Assembly: GCA_016098155.1 (NCBI GenBank)
Contig: JAAAJB010000113.1
Coordinates: 1 to 61,184 of the forward strand
Direction: 5' to 3'
DNA from: Actinomortierella ambigua
Lineage: Eukaryota; Mortierellomycota; Mortierellomycetes; Mortierellales; Mortierellaceae
Length of the DNA stretch: 61,184 nt
Each line of letters starts with the position of its first letter. The first letter of the stretch is position 1. Positions 1 through 11,900 of the stretch are shown piece after piece. The position numbers and the translations under genes are program-made. The notes beneath the pieces are model-generated. The model was not told where the DNA came from. It did not search any database and saw only the letters and a list, made by a program, of their open reading frames with translations.

Positions 1-228
1 GGGGACGCCAGCTTGGTTTTTCGCGAGTGCAACCTTGTTGTGACCTCCGACCATTCCAGGTTGAGACAGGCGGTCAATGCAATCTACTTGTGAAGACCTG
101 CCAGCAAGCATACAATGAGGAATGGGTCAGCTCATAACAAGAGTAATGCATCAGCACATGTGAAGGAGAGGTGTGAGTGAGTGTGTGAGTGAGACGAGCG
201 TGCAACGTGTCGGCTATATTGCCTCCTC

Positions 229-232
<4 letters not shown>

Positions 233-290
<58 letters not shown>
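233..290. repeat. (CT)n microsatellite
   Basis: An almost pure CT dinucleotide run of about 58 bp. It creates spurious Leu-Ser and Arg-Glu repeat frames on the two strands, which are not genes. Confidence 0.97.
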
Positions 291-292
<2 letters not shown>

Positions 293-431
293 ACCCTACA
301 TGACTTTTCGCCGTGTAGGGTGCTGAAAACATTTTTGCGCGTCACTACATTGTGGTTGTCGCGTTTGAGCGCGTAGAATGCATGGCATCATGGGGGTTTA
401 CTTAGTATGACACAGGGGGTTGGAAGATTGG

Positions 432-543
432 TAGCGCCCTAGACTTGAACCCAGTCCAAAATTCGTTGTACAAAACACGCTGAACATAATTCATTGTGTT
501 TTGCACAACGAAATTTGGGCTGGTTTCGAGCGTCCAGGGTGTT
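432..543. repeat. Long imperfect inverted repeat (hairpin)
   Basis: The arms 451-478 and 496-523 are inverted copies matching at 25 of 28 positions around a 17-nt loop. Weaker matching with one gap continues outward to about 432 and 543, so each arm could be about 47 bp. No gene overlaps it. It may be a remnant of a small inverted-repeat transposable element or a transcribed hairpin. No target-site duplication is obvious by eye. Confidence 0.75.
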
Positions 544-1409
544 CATGTTGGCCCCATGGTGCCCATCAGGCTTCCTTTCTCATCAGTACACCTCAGCCCT
601 CCTTTCCCATCAGCACACCTCACCCTTGCTGTTTTCTCTCCCTGGAGCCTACAACTATCGCCTGCGTGACCAGTCTCTGCTCTCCCTTCCTAACTCTATG
701 TACATTCGCTAGCTCCACCCTCACCTATGCCATTTGCCTCTTCACACGTTCTTTTAGTACGTCAATTGGAGGTGCGCTATTTTTTTTTATCTCTGCTCTC
801 CACCTCTGCCACCTTGCGTGAGAGGATAAGACATTCTCTTCAAATAGCCCTACCGATGCATCTATCAAGACGTCAAACTCCTCCACATCCACGCTGTTTG
901 ACACATGCTCAGAAGCAAAAATGTCCTGTGTCGCGCAACTCCTGCACAAAAAAGCGAGTTCTTTAATATTGTAGTGTTATCTCACTTTGAGGGCCGAAGG
1001 CCTTCGAGTCTATTTCGATTTTCTTTAACTGCCACAAAAGCAAAAGATACCACTACAACACAATGCTCTCTCCCCTGCCCCCTTGAGGCTAAAATAGCGT
1101 TAGGTGGCATGCAAGGATTTACCACGCACAAGTCGTGCATGTGGCTCTGCCTTTACTCCGGAATGTTGAGATATCCAACTACTCCCCTGTGTTGTACTTT
1201 TAGCTTCCCACCTAAATAAAATAGAGTCGCCTAATACTGTACATCATTCCCTTCTTGACAATAAATACCCCGTCCCTTTTTTCAACATGGAAAGAGCGAG
1301 AGTAGGTGAGAGAGAAAAGGGATAAGCAGGCTACCGTCAGGCCGAAGCTGTTAGTCTTTAATTTAGAAGCAAGGAAAAAAAACGATGAATAAAAATAAGG
1401 CTATCTCTA

Positions 1410-2192
1410 TTAAGAAAGGAGGGGAGTTGTTTCGGTAGGTCTAGATTCGTCTTGGGTTTTGTCGTTTAGGTGTCGTAATACGAACCTCTGTGATACTCCA
1501 CCCCAGCCGTTTTTGCAGTGGATGTAGATATCTGCGCGAAAATCGTCGTTGCTTGCAAGAAAAGAGTGGAAAGTCCCGATAAAGCGAGGTCCGACAACTT
1601 CTCTTTCCGCATGATCGATCAAGTTTTGAACGGCTTCAGTATTGTGCGCCGTTGGGCCAATTCTGATGATGGTGGTGCACGATTGAAAGGTGCAATCAAA
1701 GTGCCTCTCAGTGGGAAAATTGCGTGTTTGTTGGCGGAGGATAGCGATACACGCGATCGCTTCGTGTCGGCATGCGTCGATGGACCCAAAGTCGATAAAA
1801 CATGTATGGCGACTTGAGATTGGCGTGCAGCATACGATCAAGATATGTAAAACAAGGTAGCCTCCAAACAGCAAGAGAATGGGGAGCTCTACATCAAATA
1901 GCCGCTCAGCAGCACAGGAAACGATAGTAGAAAGAATGGAGCAAAAAATGACTTGGTTGATAAAGATGGATAGTCCGTAAAAGAAGAGTGAGATGCCGTA
2001 GATTTTGTCTATTATTTCGTCATCCATGATAGTAGCATCCATGATCGTGGAATGAGCTGAAGTAGAATCGTATAGATGTAATTCAAAGTTGAAAAACAGG
2101 GGGAAGCTGAATAGAGGAATGGGGTCATCGAGAGACAGCGAGGCATTGGGTTTAAATAGGTGAAAAACGCATCTTCCATCAGTTAGTCTCAC
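1410..2192 (-). CDS. Unrecognised protein with two membrane segments
   Basis: Single-exon frame of 260 codons from the first ATG. An internal Met at residue 51 (base 2042) would give a 210-aa form starting just before an acidic stretch (MDDEIIDK) and may be the better start. Two hydrophobic stretches follow, about residues 66-92 and 102-122, rich in Ile, Leu, Phe and Cys. They are separated by a short acidic loop and followed by a soluble tail of about 135 residues ending in TTPLLS, which resembles an acidic-dileucine sorting signal. I do not recognise the family. Codon use is less GC-rich at third positions than in the housekeeping genes to the right, so a fast-evolving gene or a chance frame are both possible. 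The absence of stops over 783 bp and the clean two-helix pattern favour a real gene. Confidence 0.45.
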   Translation of the reverse strand: MRLTDGRCVFHLFKPNASLSLDDPIPLFSFPLFFNFELHLYDSTSAHSTIMDATIMDDEIIDKIYGISLFFYGLSIFINQVIFCSILSTIVSCAAERLFDVELPILLLFGGYLVLHILIVCCTPISSRHTCFIDFGSIDACRHEAIACIAILRQQTRNFPTERHFDCTFQSCTTIIRIGPTAHNTEAVQNLIDHAEREVVGPRFIGTFHSFLASNDDFRADIYIHCKNGWGGVSQRFVLRHLNDKTQDESRPTETTPLLS

Positions 2193-3363
2193 GCTCGGGT
2201 GTAACGTCCAAGGAGACTATTGTTGCGCTGGGCCATGAAAGCGAAGGCGAAAGCGCACCGCCCCAGTGCCTCATCTTTTTGAATTGTACAGCATCATCCC
2301 AGGTGATCTAGATTTTCCCGCTTCACTATCTCATGCCATCAACAAGAATGGTGAGACTTTAATGTTTGTCACTCAAACCGGTCATTCTTGCTGCACGGAG
2401 AGTATTTCGTGAGAACAAAAAATTCAAGGGTACCGTAAGACAAGGTACTTTTGTACTGAGTTGAACCTCATGTCTGTAGTGCTATGCTGTGGTGTAACTG
2501 GCTGATTGTAGTTCAAGTCTGTCGCTGTCGCTGTGCAGAGAGAGTTTCACGAGAACTGAAAAAAAAATCAAGGGTACTGTAAGGCAAGAGCGATATCACA
2601 CTGCACTGAACCACGGTCTACTCATGAGTGCAACGGTACGCACTGGTGTAGTCGGCTATCAGATACGTGAGATACAGGGGCTACCTGGCGGTCCTCACAC
2701 AGCTGTCAATGGGCTGTACTTTATAGCAATTTTACTTCTGCCTTTTGCCCCTTGTTTGTTCTTTACGAATAAAACAGAAGCACCATGCATATCGCTTTCA
2801 CGAAAAGGTACAAAAAGAGACTTGATTGTATCAAACTTTGCTTATGTGCCTGATCTCCTGAGAAAAAAAAAGGCCTGATCTCATGAGCATTTGAACCATC
2901 TGATGCCCATGTATCGTGGAAGTTGGACCAATCACGTCGTGAGAGCGAAGGCGTCAAAGCAAATTGGTTGTCGCACAGTCTCCTAGTCAAATGATCAAGT
3001 CAGTTCAATTCGGATGCGAAAACAGTATTCAAACCTTTCAGTCCATTTACATAGAAACGCCTGCATGATTGCAGGATTTTGGATCCCACAGCTTTAGCAT
3101 GCGCTGTAGCTGTGCCATTGGAATTTCCAGAAGAGAAAGCTGTACTACCGACAAGGTAAAACCGATATGGAATTGCCGAGGAAAAAAAAAGTTGTGGAAA
3201 ATGTGCACAGGTAAGATCTATTTTTTTTTTCGAGCACACTCTCGAAGCAATTGAGCGAAGACCTCTTACGCCCGGTCCTCTTCTACTACATATTGTATAT
3301 ATACAAAAAAAAAATCTTGCTCTATTTTTTTTCACAATATTGTAGTACTTTTGTTTCTTTCTT
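2193..3363. other. Spacer between the hypothetical gene and the TRA1 3' end
   Basis: No supported gene. The stretch contains a decayed direct duplication (listed separately), a short direct repeat of CCTGATCTC(C/A)TGAG at about 2851 and 2873, and several A or T runs around 3180-3350 just downstream of the TRA1 stop codon. The T-rich text near 3310-3360 (A-rich on the coding strand) could hold the TRA1 polyadenylation site. Confidence 0.5.
2390..2660. repeat. Degenerate direct duplication, period about 140 bp
   Basis: Text beginning at about 2390 (GCTGCACGGAGAGT) recurs in altered form from about 2530 (GCTGTGCAGAGAGAGT). In both copies it is followed by a CGAGAAC-like word, an A run, TCAAGGGTAC and GTAAG-CAAG. 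A second shared block containing GGTGTA and GGCT follows each. The copies differ by many substitutions and small gaps, so this is an old duplication, possibly a transposon relic. Confidence 0.55.
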
Positions 3364-5901
3364 CTACAGCCACTGCAGCCACGTGCAGTCCATCTGCGCA
3401 TACTTGAGCGGGTTGGACGCCTGGGAGATCAAGTCGAGGATCGTCTGGTTGGCGGGGATATTCGTGCCCGCGCGTCCCTTCTCCCGCTCGGGCTTGCACG
3501 ACAGGATCGACGTCCGCTTGAGCACCTGGTCCACCGTTGTGCTGACCTTCTCCGACAAGATCTGCTCATTCAGCTGCTTCACACCCGCCGTGAACCACGA
3601 CACGAGCTCATCCCGGATAAAAATCCCCAGGTACTGATCAAATTCAAACTCGGGCTCCGAAAGACTCCGTGCAATCGACATGAGCGAGCTCGTAAAGATG
3701 CCCTCCACCCCTGTCGGCGTGATGAAGTGCTGGAAGTTGGGCGTGAATCGGAATGGCACTGGCTCACTGTTGGCGAACGTTGCTGTCATAGGAGAGAACA
3801 CTAAAATAAGATGAGACACAGAATAGTTTCGAGATGTTAGGTGTCAATGTTTTTTTTTGTCCCTCCCTCCTCCTTGACAAAACTGTCATGAACTCATTTT
3901 TTTTGTCTTTGCTTTACCTGGCAGCATATCAGAGGTCCAGACATTGCCCGTCTTGAGAGAGATGAACCATTTGGTTGGGAAACGGTGACCAATGCTCATG
4001 ATATAGGTCAGGAACGTGACCGAGGCCATCTGAGCCGTAAACTGCTTGCGGATCATCCACAGGTCCGTGTACGACTTCATATTGCGCGTCATGTAATCAG
4101 TCAAGATCGTCTCGGGGATCATCTTGGATGCAATCTCATCCGCAATCTCCATCTTGAGGTTCAGCATATCCGCGGGCTTCTTGATATCCATGCCGGCCTT
4201 GACCTTGCTGGTGTAATACATGATCGGGTCATCCTTGTGGATGCCAATCATGTTGCAGTGCTCCTCATAAATGCCATGCAACGAAGCGTACGATGGATCG
4301 TCCTGCAGGATTCGGATCTGCGGCGCCAGCGGCACAATCAGCGGCAGGTGGAAGAACAGGTTGCGCTTCCGGCTCTCCTTCTTGCGCTCCAGCACACTGT
4401 TCAGGATCCGGAACAGCTGCATCACCCGCTCCTCACGACGGCCTTGCCGCGATGCCGGCTGCTGGACCACAAACGGATGCACGCTGCCATCATGGCCTCG
4501 GATCGTCAGTCGTCGTGTGCAATTCATCGGTCCTCGCAGCAACTCCACCTCAGACTCGAACCGATCAATCCGCACAAAGTCGTTGTTGCTGTCCTTCAAG
4601 AGCAGGTACTGGCCCGGCACCTCAATGTCGTCAAACTTTTGGTGCTGGAACTCGGCCAGGTAGTGGCTCCAGTTCTCGAGCTGCTGACGCCGTGGCTTGC
4701 TGTCCAGAATGTCCTCAAACTTGTCCCGCCACTGCTGCAGACGCGTCACAAACTGGCTGAGCGTCGGCTTGTTGGCAATAAAGTCATGCACAAACGCGGC
4801 CTTGACCTGCGGCTGGAATAGGTTCTCCGAGAATCGGTTCAGGTTCGCCTCCGTCACCGGCGACAGTTGCTCGCTGTCGTTGTTCTGAATCAGCCGCTGG
4901 AAAAGTTGCTGGAAACTGTCCGTCAACAACGCCACAATTAGTCGGTACATGTCCTCCTCCGGCGTGGGCTTCAGTCGCTGTTGGATCTGGTCCACCATCG
5001 ACTCCATCGACAGTGCAAGCAGAGGGAATGCCGTCTTCAGAATGTTCATAATGTCGTCGACATGCTCCCACGGCTTGCGGATCTGAGGAGGTGCAGCATT
5101 GTTCAAGAGCGAGCTTGGCAACTGAGCCTGCATTTGTTGCAGACGCGCCTGGAGCTGGTTATGGACCTGTGTCTGTGCCTGAACATTCTGCTGAGTCTGC
5201 TGGTGAGCCTGGGCATGCGCCTGCACTTGCGCCACTGCCTGCTGATGCGCCTGCTGTTGTCCAGGCGTCTGAGGACCTTGAAGCATGGCATGCTGTTGTG
5301 ACAGTGCTTGCAAGTTTGCTTGTGCTTGGTGCAGAGCCTGAGACTGAAGCTGCAGCTGGGCCTGCGCTTGCGCAAGGACCTGCGCCTGCTGCTGTGCTTG
5401 CTGCTGCACCTGCTGGTACAGAGCCTGTGCCTGAGCTTGGGCTTGTGCCTGTGCCTGCGCCTGTGCCTGTTGAGCTGCCGTCTGCCCTTGGGCCTGCTGT
5501 CCATTTTGACCTTGGTTGTTCAATGTGGCAGAGGCCGGTTGAGGAGACTGGGTGCCAGCCGTACCACCAGCCGTGCTCGTTGCCACCTGAGAATTGCTTG
5601 AAGGCGACGCCGCGGCGGCAGCCGCGCCTTCCTGAGTGGTCGCTGTCTGGCTGCCCGACGTTGGGGTACCCGTCTGCGATGCTGGGGTCGATGCTGCTGT
5701 TCCGTTTGCTGCTGGAGTGGAGTTTGCAGCAGCTGCTGCACCTCCAGCTGTAGACGCCGCCGCAGCAGATGTAGAGCCTTGAGCAACTGTGGACGAAGGT
5801 GTTGACGAAGCATTGGATGTGTTATTGTTCGTCTGTCCTGGTGTCGCAGCAGAAGCAGGGGTAGTTGGGGTGCCAGGGGTGGCACCTGCGGATGCTTGAC
5901 T

Positions 5902-5934
<33 letters not shown>

Positions 5935-8900
5935 CTGTTGTTGTTGCTGCTGTTGCTGCTGATTCTGTTGCTGTTGCTGTTGCTGCTTGCGATTTGCATT
6001 GTACTCCTCCCGAAGCGTACGCAGAGAAAAGTGCAAGGCCTAGGGAAACAAACGGGAAATCAACACAAAGATGTTAAATATTAGTCAAGATTTGCCATCT
6101 TAAAACATTCGTCCTTCATTTCAATTCACGCCAAATAATGTCTTTTACCTGGGGATACATCTTGGCGATCTTCATCAGGATATGGCGTGCATGTTTGGCT
6201 TCCTTGATATGCGAGAGCGAAGACAGCAGCTGTGGAATGAAGGTGATCCAGTACCAGACAGGAATATCACCCTTAAAGGATTCAAAAGCACGATAGACGG
6301 TGCCCTGACTATCATCCTGGGTCATGAGCCATTGAATGCGGATCAGGTACTTGCGCGACTTTGCACTCTTGTAGATGCCTGCAGCCTGCAGGTAGCAGCT
6401 GACAGCGTGGCTGGCCAGCGTGATATCCTTTGGCTTCTCCTTGAACTGCTGATCGTTGTAGTTGCCCCATGCAGCCCATGCCTTGGCGAGGCTGAGATCA
6501 AACTGCACAGCGTTCACAAAAGCCATGTTGGCTTCCTCGTGCAGGTTGAGCTTGGCAAGGAACATGCCCTTCATGGTGAAGAACTCGGCCTTCTGGTTCG
6601 GACTAAAGTACATCAGATTGGTGTTGTTGATCACCTCCAAGCCTGTCGTCAGCTCCGCTTCGTGCTGGTAGTGGCACTTGGCCTGCTCCCGCAGCTTCAA
6701 AAAGGCCTCCTGGATCTCAATGTTGGGCAGTGTGTAGATCTTGGTGAGCTGGTTGATACACACCTCCGACAGCTGATGCTTGCGGGCCACGTGAGCGAAG
6801 CGATTGATGATCCATGCAGTCTCATGGTAGCCACGGTAGGCAAACGAGTTGGAGTTGGAACCCCCTGCGCCAGGAGTGGACGAAGGCAATTGATGGATCA
6901 GAGGCAGATACGTCTTGTTGATTGCCGAGAAGATGTGCTGGCGCCACGCCACCAGGTCGCTCCACACATTAATGTCATCCCACATATTGGGCAGACGCTC
7001 GCGCCAAGTCGAAAGAGTTCCCTTGAGCTCCTGAGACTTGGTATCCAAGTTCCCTGCCGTCGTGCTTGCCAAGCTGCCATAGATCTGGTTCGCCTCCGAG
7101 AGCTCGACAAACTGCTGGAAGACTTGCAGTAGTGGGATGTGGGTCTGCGACACAATCTCTGGGAGCGTGTGCCACTTCCAGAGCGAAAGCTGAACGCCCT
7201 CATCGCACAACTTGAGAAACTCTGCTGGGCTGGCATCCATCGCTTGAGCGCCCGCCTGGTTGGCCTTGATGAGAGCCAAGAACGATTCAAAGACACGGCG
7301 GCGCGGGGTTGGTGGGTCTGGGATCGAGTTGACCAACTGTTCCGTCGCCTCACGCTCCACGGTCCAATCCGAAAGGCGCCAGTTGGACTCGAGTAGCAGC
7401 TCCGTGTTGTTCTCATGCTTCGCCAAATCAGTCAGGATTTCCCAGCTCTGCAATTTTTGTGTACAGTTGATCCAGTGATCCTCCCAGAGCGAGTACTCCG
7501 ACTCGGTGAATTGCAAGGCGCCTGTCCTGGCCTTGTTCAGCGCATTCTCGTACATAATCTGTGCTTGTTGCCACATGCCGTTCTGCTCGTATGAGATGGC
7601 TGCGTTTGTCTCCGAGTACATGCATCGCCGACGCCACAGTCCATAAAACATATCGTCCTCCGACAATGAAACGTACAGATCAGCCAGAGCATCCAGTGTA
7701 CTGTTGCGAAGCTTCTCCTCCTCGGCACTACCGCCTGCATCACTCAACTTGCCATCAGGAATGGATGCCTGCAAAAGTTGAGTCGCCACATGCCAAGCAC
7801 AAAACTTCTTTCCAAGGTACTTGACGAGATGTGGAGGCAAGCGGATCATCGGGGCACACTTGGAAATACCCTCGAGAAGAGCCTGGATGACGTTGGGTCG
7901 GGAATCCATTTGCTTGTTGTGGTACTCCTTGGCCAACAGGGGGATGATGATCTTGGTCAACTCCTGCTTCTCGCGCGACGACGTTGCGGTCCAGTACAGA
8001 GGGAAGAGCTCCACCCAGAGACGATAGGCTACCTTGGTATCAAGATGCTGAAGCTGCTTTAGCGGCAACAGGAGGTCATTGGTGTTGAGCTGGTTGACTT
8101 GGTTCAAAAACTCGCGGTGCTTCTCCAGGTATGCCTTCAGCGCATCCGATGCTGCCACTGGTTGCACTGCCTCCACTTGAGCCTTCTCTGCAAAGTGCAT
8201 GCCCACCCGTTGAATAGGCTTTGTCTGCAATCCATCCGACGACTGCGCGAGAACACGCGACTTGATCACAACACCGAGGAGGATATCGAGGGCCTGCTGA
8301 AGCCAGAATTGGCCGGCGAGATACTCCCACGACTGGCCACCAATAACGTACGTCAGGCGGGTGTAAAGCGAGCGTCCAATGCTGCGGTCAAAAATCTCTG
8401 CAAACTGGTTGCGGATCCTAGGATTCTCGCTCCGCGTGCCCATCAAGAAGGCCTGCTCCAGACGGACTGTGAGTTCCGAACGAGCAAAGCTTGGGTCGTT
8501 GTAGATAGTAACGACCAGGTTGAGGAAGTCCTCCATCAGTTTCTTGTCGCCACGTGTCTCCAAGCACATCATCTTGACCATCAAGCTCGCCTTCTCCTTG
8601 ATCGTTGGGAACGTCTCCGTCTTGCCTGTGACCCACTCCGTGGCCATATCAAGGATGGCGCGAGACAAATCAACGTCCGTCGACTTTTCAATCAACTGAA
8701 TGAGTGAAGTCAAGTACCAACGGCGCTGGTCTCCAAGGTGCGAGATGCGCAACTTGATCAGTCGAAGGGCCATGATCAACAGATTAGTGGGGGAATCCAG
8801 TACTGCGAGCTGCTGGGCATTGTTGGGTTGCGCCGGCGCGGAGACGTGATCCTTGGTCAGCTTGCTCACCACCTTCATCACACCAGGCACAAACGCATCG

Positions 8901-11900
8901 ATGGCATCCTGTCGGTTCTGACACGAAGCTTGGATGAGCGTCAACACGGAGAAAAGGTTGGTAAGGTTCTGCAGGCCGTCGGTAATAATGGCGTCAATGG
9001 CTGCAATAAACGATTGAGCATCGGCAGGCAGGTTGGCCGCAGGTGTGGTGGAGATGTGCTTGTAGATCAGCTCCATGATGGGCTGCAGGCTATTCACAAT
9101 CCGTGGGTTGTCCGAGAGCAAGCATTTATCAAGCAAACGGAAGAGTTGCGAGATGCTTGAGAGGAACCAAGCAGTAGGCTTGTTCTCCAGGATCACAAAC
9201 AACACCTCGAGCGAGTTGCAAGCGGCCACCATATTCACCTCTGCCAGCTCGGGTGGCAGCAGGGTTCGCTCAAAGAACTGCAACTTGACATTGACCTCTG
9301 GCCAAAAATCGGCGCTCAAAAATTCTTTGAGCAGCTCCATGGCACGGAACGGAAGGCCCTTCTTGGACAGAGGTTCAGAAAAGGCGCAAGCAAAGCGAAC
9401 CAAGAAGGCCAAGACACTCTCGCGAAGTCCTGGGTTGGGTGTGTAACCACTGTCCTTGTCCTTGCTTCCATCGGGAACCACTCGGGTCTCTGTCGACCCA
9501 TCGCCGCCGTTGGAAGGAGGATCAATGTCCATGGCATTCTTCGACTCCGAAATACGTCGTCGCTCCCACTTGAGGATCAGCTCCGAAAGGTTGATGGTCA
9601 GAGCTCTGCTCTCGGCACCCGCATTCTGGACAAGACCCAGCTTAGACAGAGTCGTCACAATTTGAGGTAAGAAGTGCTCCCGACTGTCATAGAAGAGATC
9701 TGGGTGGCGAACCAAGAGCTGGTACACATTGACGAGCTGCGATCCGCTGTGACCATCCTCCACAAGCACACGTTGAGTCCAGCGAGCCCATGTTGGGAAC
9801 TTGGGCGACTCTCCCGAGTTGACAATGCGCTTAGGGAGTACAGGCGCAATGATGTCGAGTGCCTGCTTGACGAGTGCTCTAGCCTCAGACTGGTGGGCGC
9901 GGAGCAATGCCACATAGATCTGGATAATGATCTTGCTTGGTGTATCGTAAGCCGCAATGAATCTGGCAATGAGCACATATGCCGCCTGCTTGCCAGTAAT
10001 GTCGTCAATCTTGAGGTAATTCCAACCAAAACGGATAATGTCCTTGCGTGCATCCGCAATCAGGTCCGACGCAAACTGGAGAATCAACGAAGTCATCTGC
10101 AAAAGCTCAATCTTGAGAGCATCGTCCGAATAGTGGTTGTCGTCCAGGTTTTCGACTGACAGGGGCTGCCAAATCTTGGAGTGGATCTCAGTGATCATGG
10201 CCTGGTCAATGACAGCCTGATACTCGCTGGTACCGCGAGAAAAGGCGACCAAGAGCATGGGGTTGATGATGAGGCGGAGTGCCTGCATCTTGATACCCTG
10301 CGCAACCTCCCGGTCTTGGAAGACGCTCAAGAAGTGCTCCAACACGGCACGCTTCCTGGCAGAAGTAGACTTGATGGCCACTTTCTCAATGTAGAACATC
10401 TTGAGGAAACTAAAGTCGATGACCGTCTCCTGAATGAAGATGCTCACCATCTCAAAGATGACCTCAGTGTCGTCCGGGTTGTGCTCCAGGTACAGGATGA
10501 AAGACTCGACCAGGTACTGAGACTCGCGCAGTCTCGGGAGAGACAGGGTGTCCTCACTCTTCAGTCGCTCGACTCGTCCAGGTGCACGCCACATGGTGAG
10601 AAGAGCATCCAACAGCAGCCGGTTCGTTGACACAAAATCGGGCTGGAACTTGGAAATGGCACGCACAATCAACAGGCCTTGGAACTGGACGGCAGGATCG
10701 GTGCTAGCGAACGTCTTCGCAATCAGCTTGTCTGGGTTCTGAATGACTTCTGAACGCAAGGGGTCCGCAAAATCGATACCAAGAATGTCGATAAACAGCC
10801 TGCTGTGACGCTCCTGGGTCAAGCGCTCGTAAAAGTACTGAACCGAGTCGCTCGAGTATCTGTTGAGGAACTTTAAGAGCGAGTTGCGGAAGGGACTAGA
10901 CATCGAACGGCGCAAGTGGCCCTCCATCGTTAACACCTCGGTCACCAGCTCGTCGAGGAAGATATTGGCCGCCTGAGGCAGCAAGCAAAAGACGTTCAGA
11001 ATGCCGACAATGATGCGAACTTCATGGTGCTCGCTCAGAGGCTTTCCAGCACTCTCTTGGAGCATCGTGGCATCGGCCCATGCACGAAGATGATCCAGCA
11101 GCTTCTTGCCAATCTCAACCTTGAAGTAGTTGGTCAAAAGCTCCAGCAAGCGAGCAAGGCCCTCCAGCCCAGCAACCGTCAGACGCTTATGATCGGACAG
11201 GTTCATGAGAATAGGCCGCAAGCCAGCTTGCAGCAGGTCACGAGGCAACTTGTGCTGCTGGGCCAAAACCTGCTTCAGGCCCTTGTTGGCAACCTCCACC
11301 ACCTCCGACGACTTGCTGTACAGGGACTTGAAAAACACGGAGATGATACGCTGCCGAGTCGTACTCTGCTTTGGTGAGCAAAAGTCCTCGCACGCCATGG
11401 CTGCCGAGAGCAACTTGATACAGACAATGCGGAGGTTAATCAAAGACGAGGCATTCTTGTATTGGGCGGTGCGAGGGACCAGTGCTTGATCCTCGGCATC
11501 TGCAAGTGCTAGGGCTTCATGTAACAGGCGGACGAGCTCTTCATTAAACTCGAGGAAAGGTGGACGGAGCGACAGACAAAAGGTGATGGCATCAATGTGC
11601 CCAATCTGCATGGCAAACGGCAGGGCACGCAGGGGCTTGGCAAAGATGGGCGACAAAAGACGGTCGCGGACTGGTGCCAGCAACTCTGTCACCTCGCTTC
11701 CAGTGAGGTCAGCCAAAAGCTGAAACGATGACTGAATGGTCTCACGGACGGATGTATTGGAGTTCGACAGCTCCGAGATCAACAGGCCTATCAGGTTGTT
11801 GAACTTGACCTGACGCTCCGGCGATTCGTCGTTGTCCTCTGGACGGTTGCATACCTTGAGGACATGTGACAAAGTCTGGGTAGCATCTTCAACGTTGCCA

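Larger units (their letters stand above)
1..1409. other. Left-edge stretch with no supported gene
   Basis: No open frame here reads like a conserved protein, and the short frames overlap one another on both strands. The stretch holds a CT microsatellite, a long imperfect hairpin (both listed separately), pyrimidine-rich text around 570-720, and AATAAA-like words near 1215 and 1260 that could be polyadenylation signals. Composition is more AT-rich than the gene-bearing part of the window. It may contain the end of a gene lying left of the window, but nothing shows that. Confidence 0.6.

Noticed and set aside
132..332. Arg-Glu and Leu-Ser repeat proteins over the CT run
   Set aside because: They are translations of a dinucleotide repeat with no unique sequence.
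432..543. tRNA gene or tRNA-derived element
   Set aside because: GACTTGAACCC resembles part of a tRNA arm, but no cloverleaf with acceptor, D, anticodon and T arms can be formed; the hairpin explains the text.
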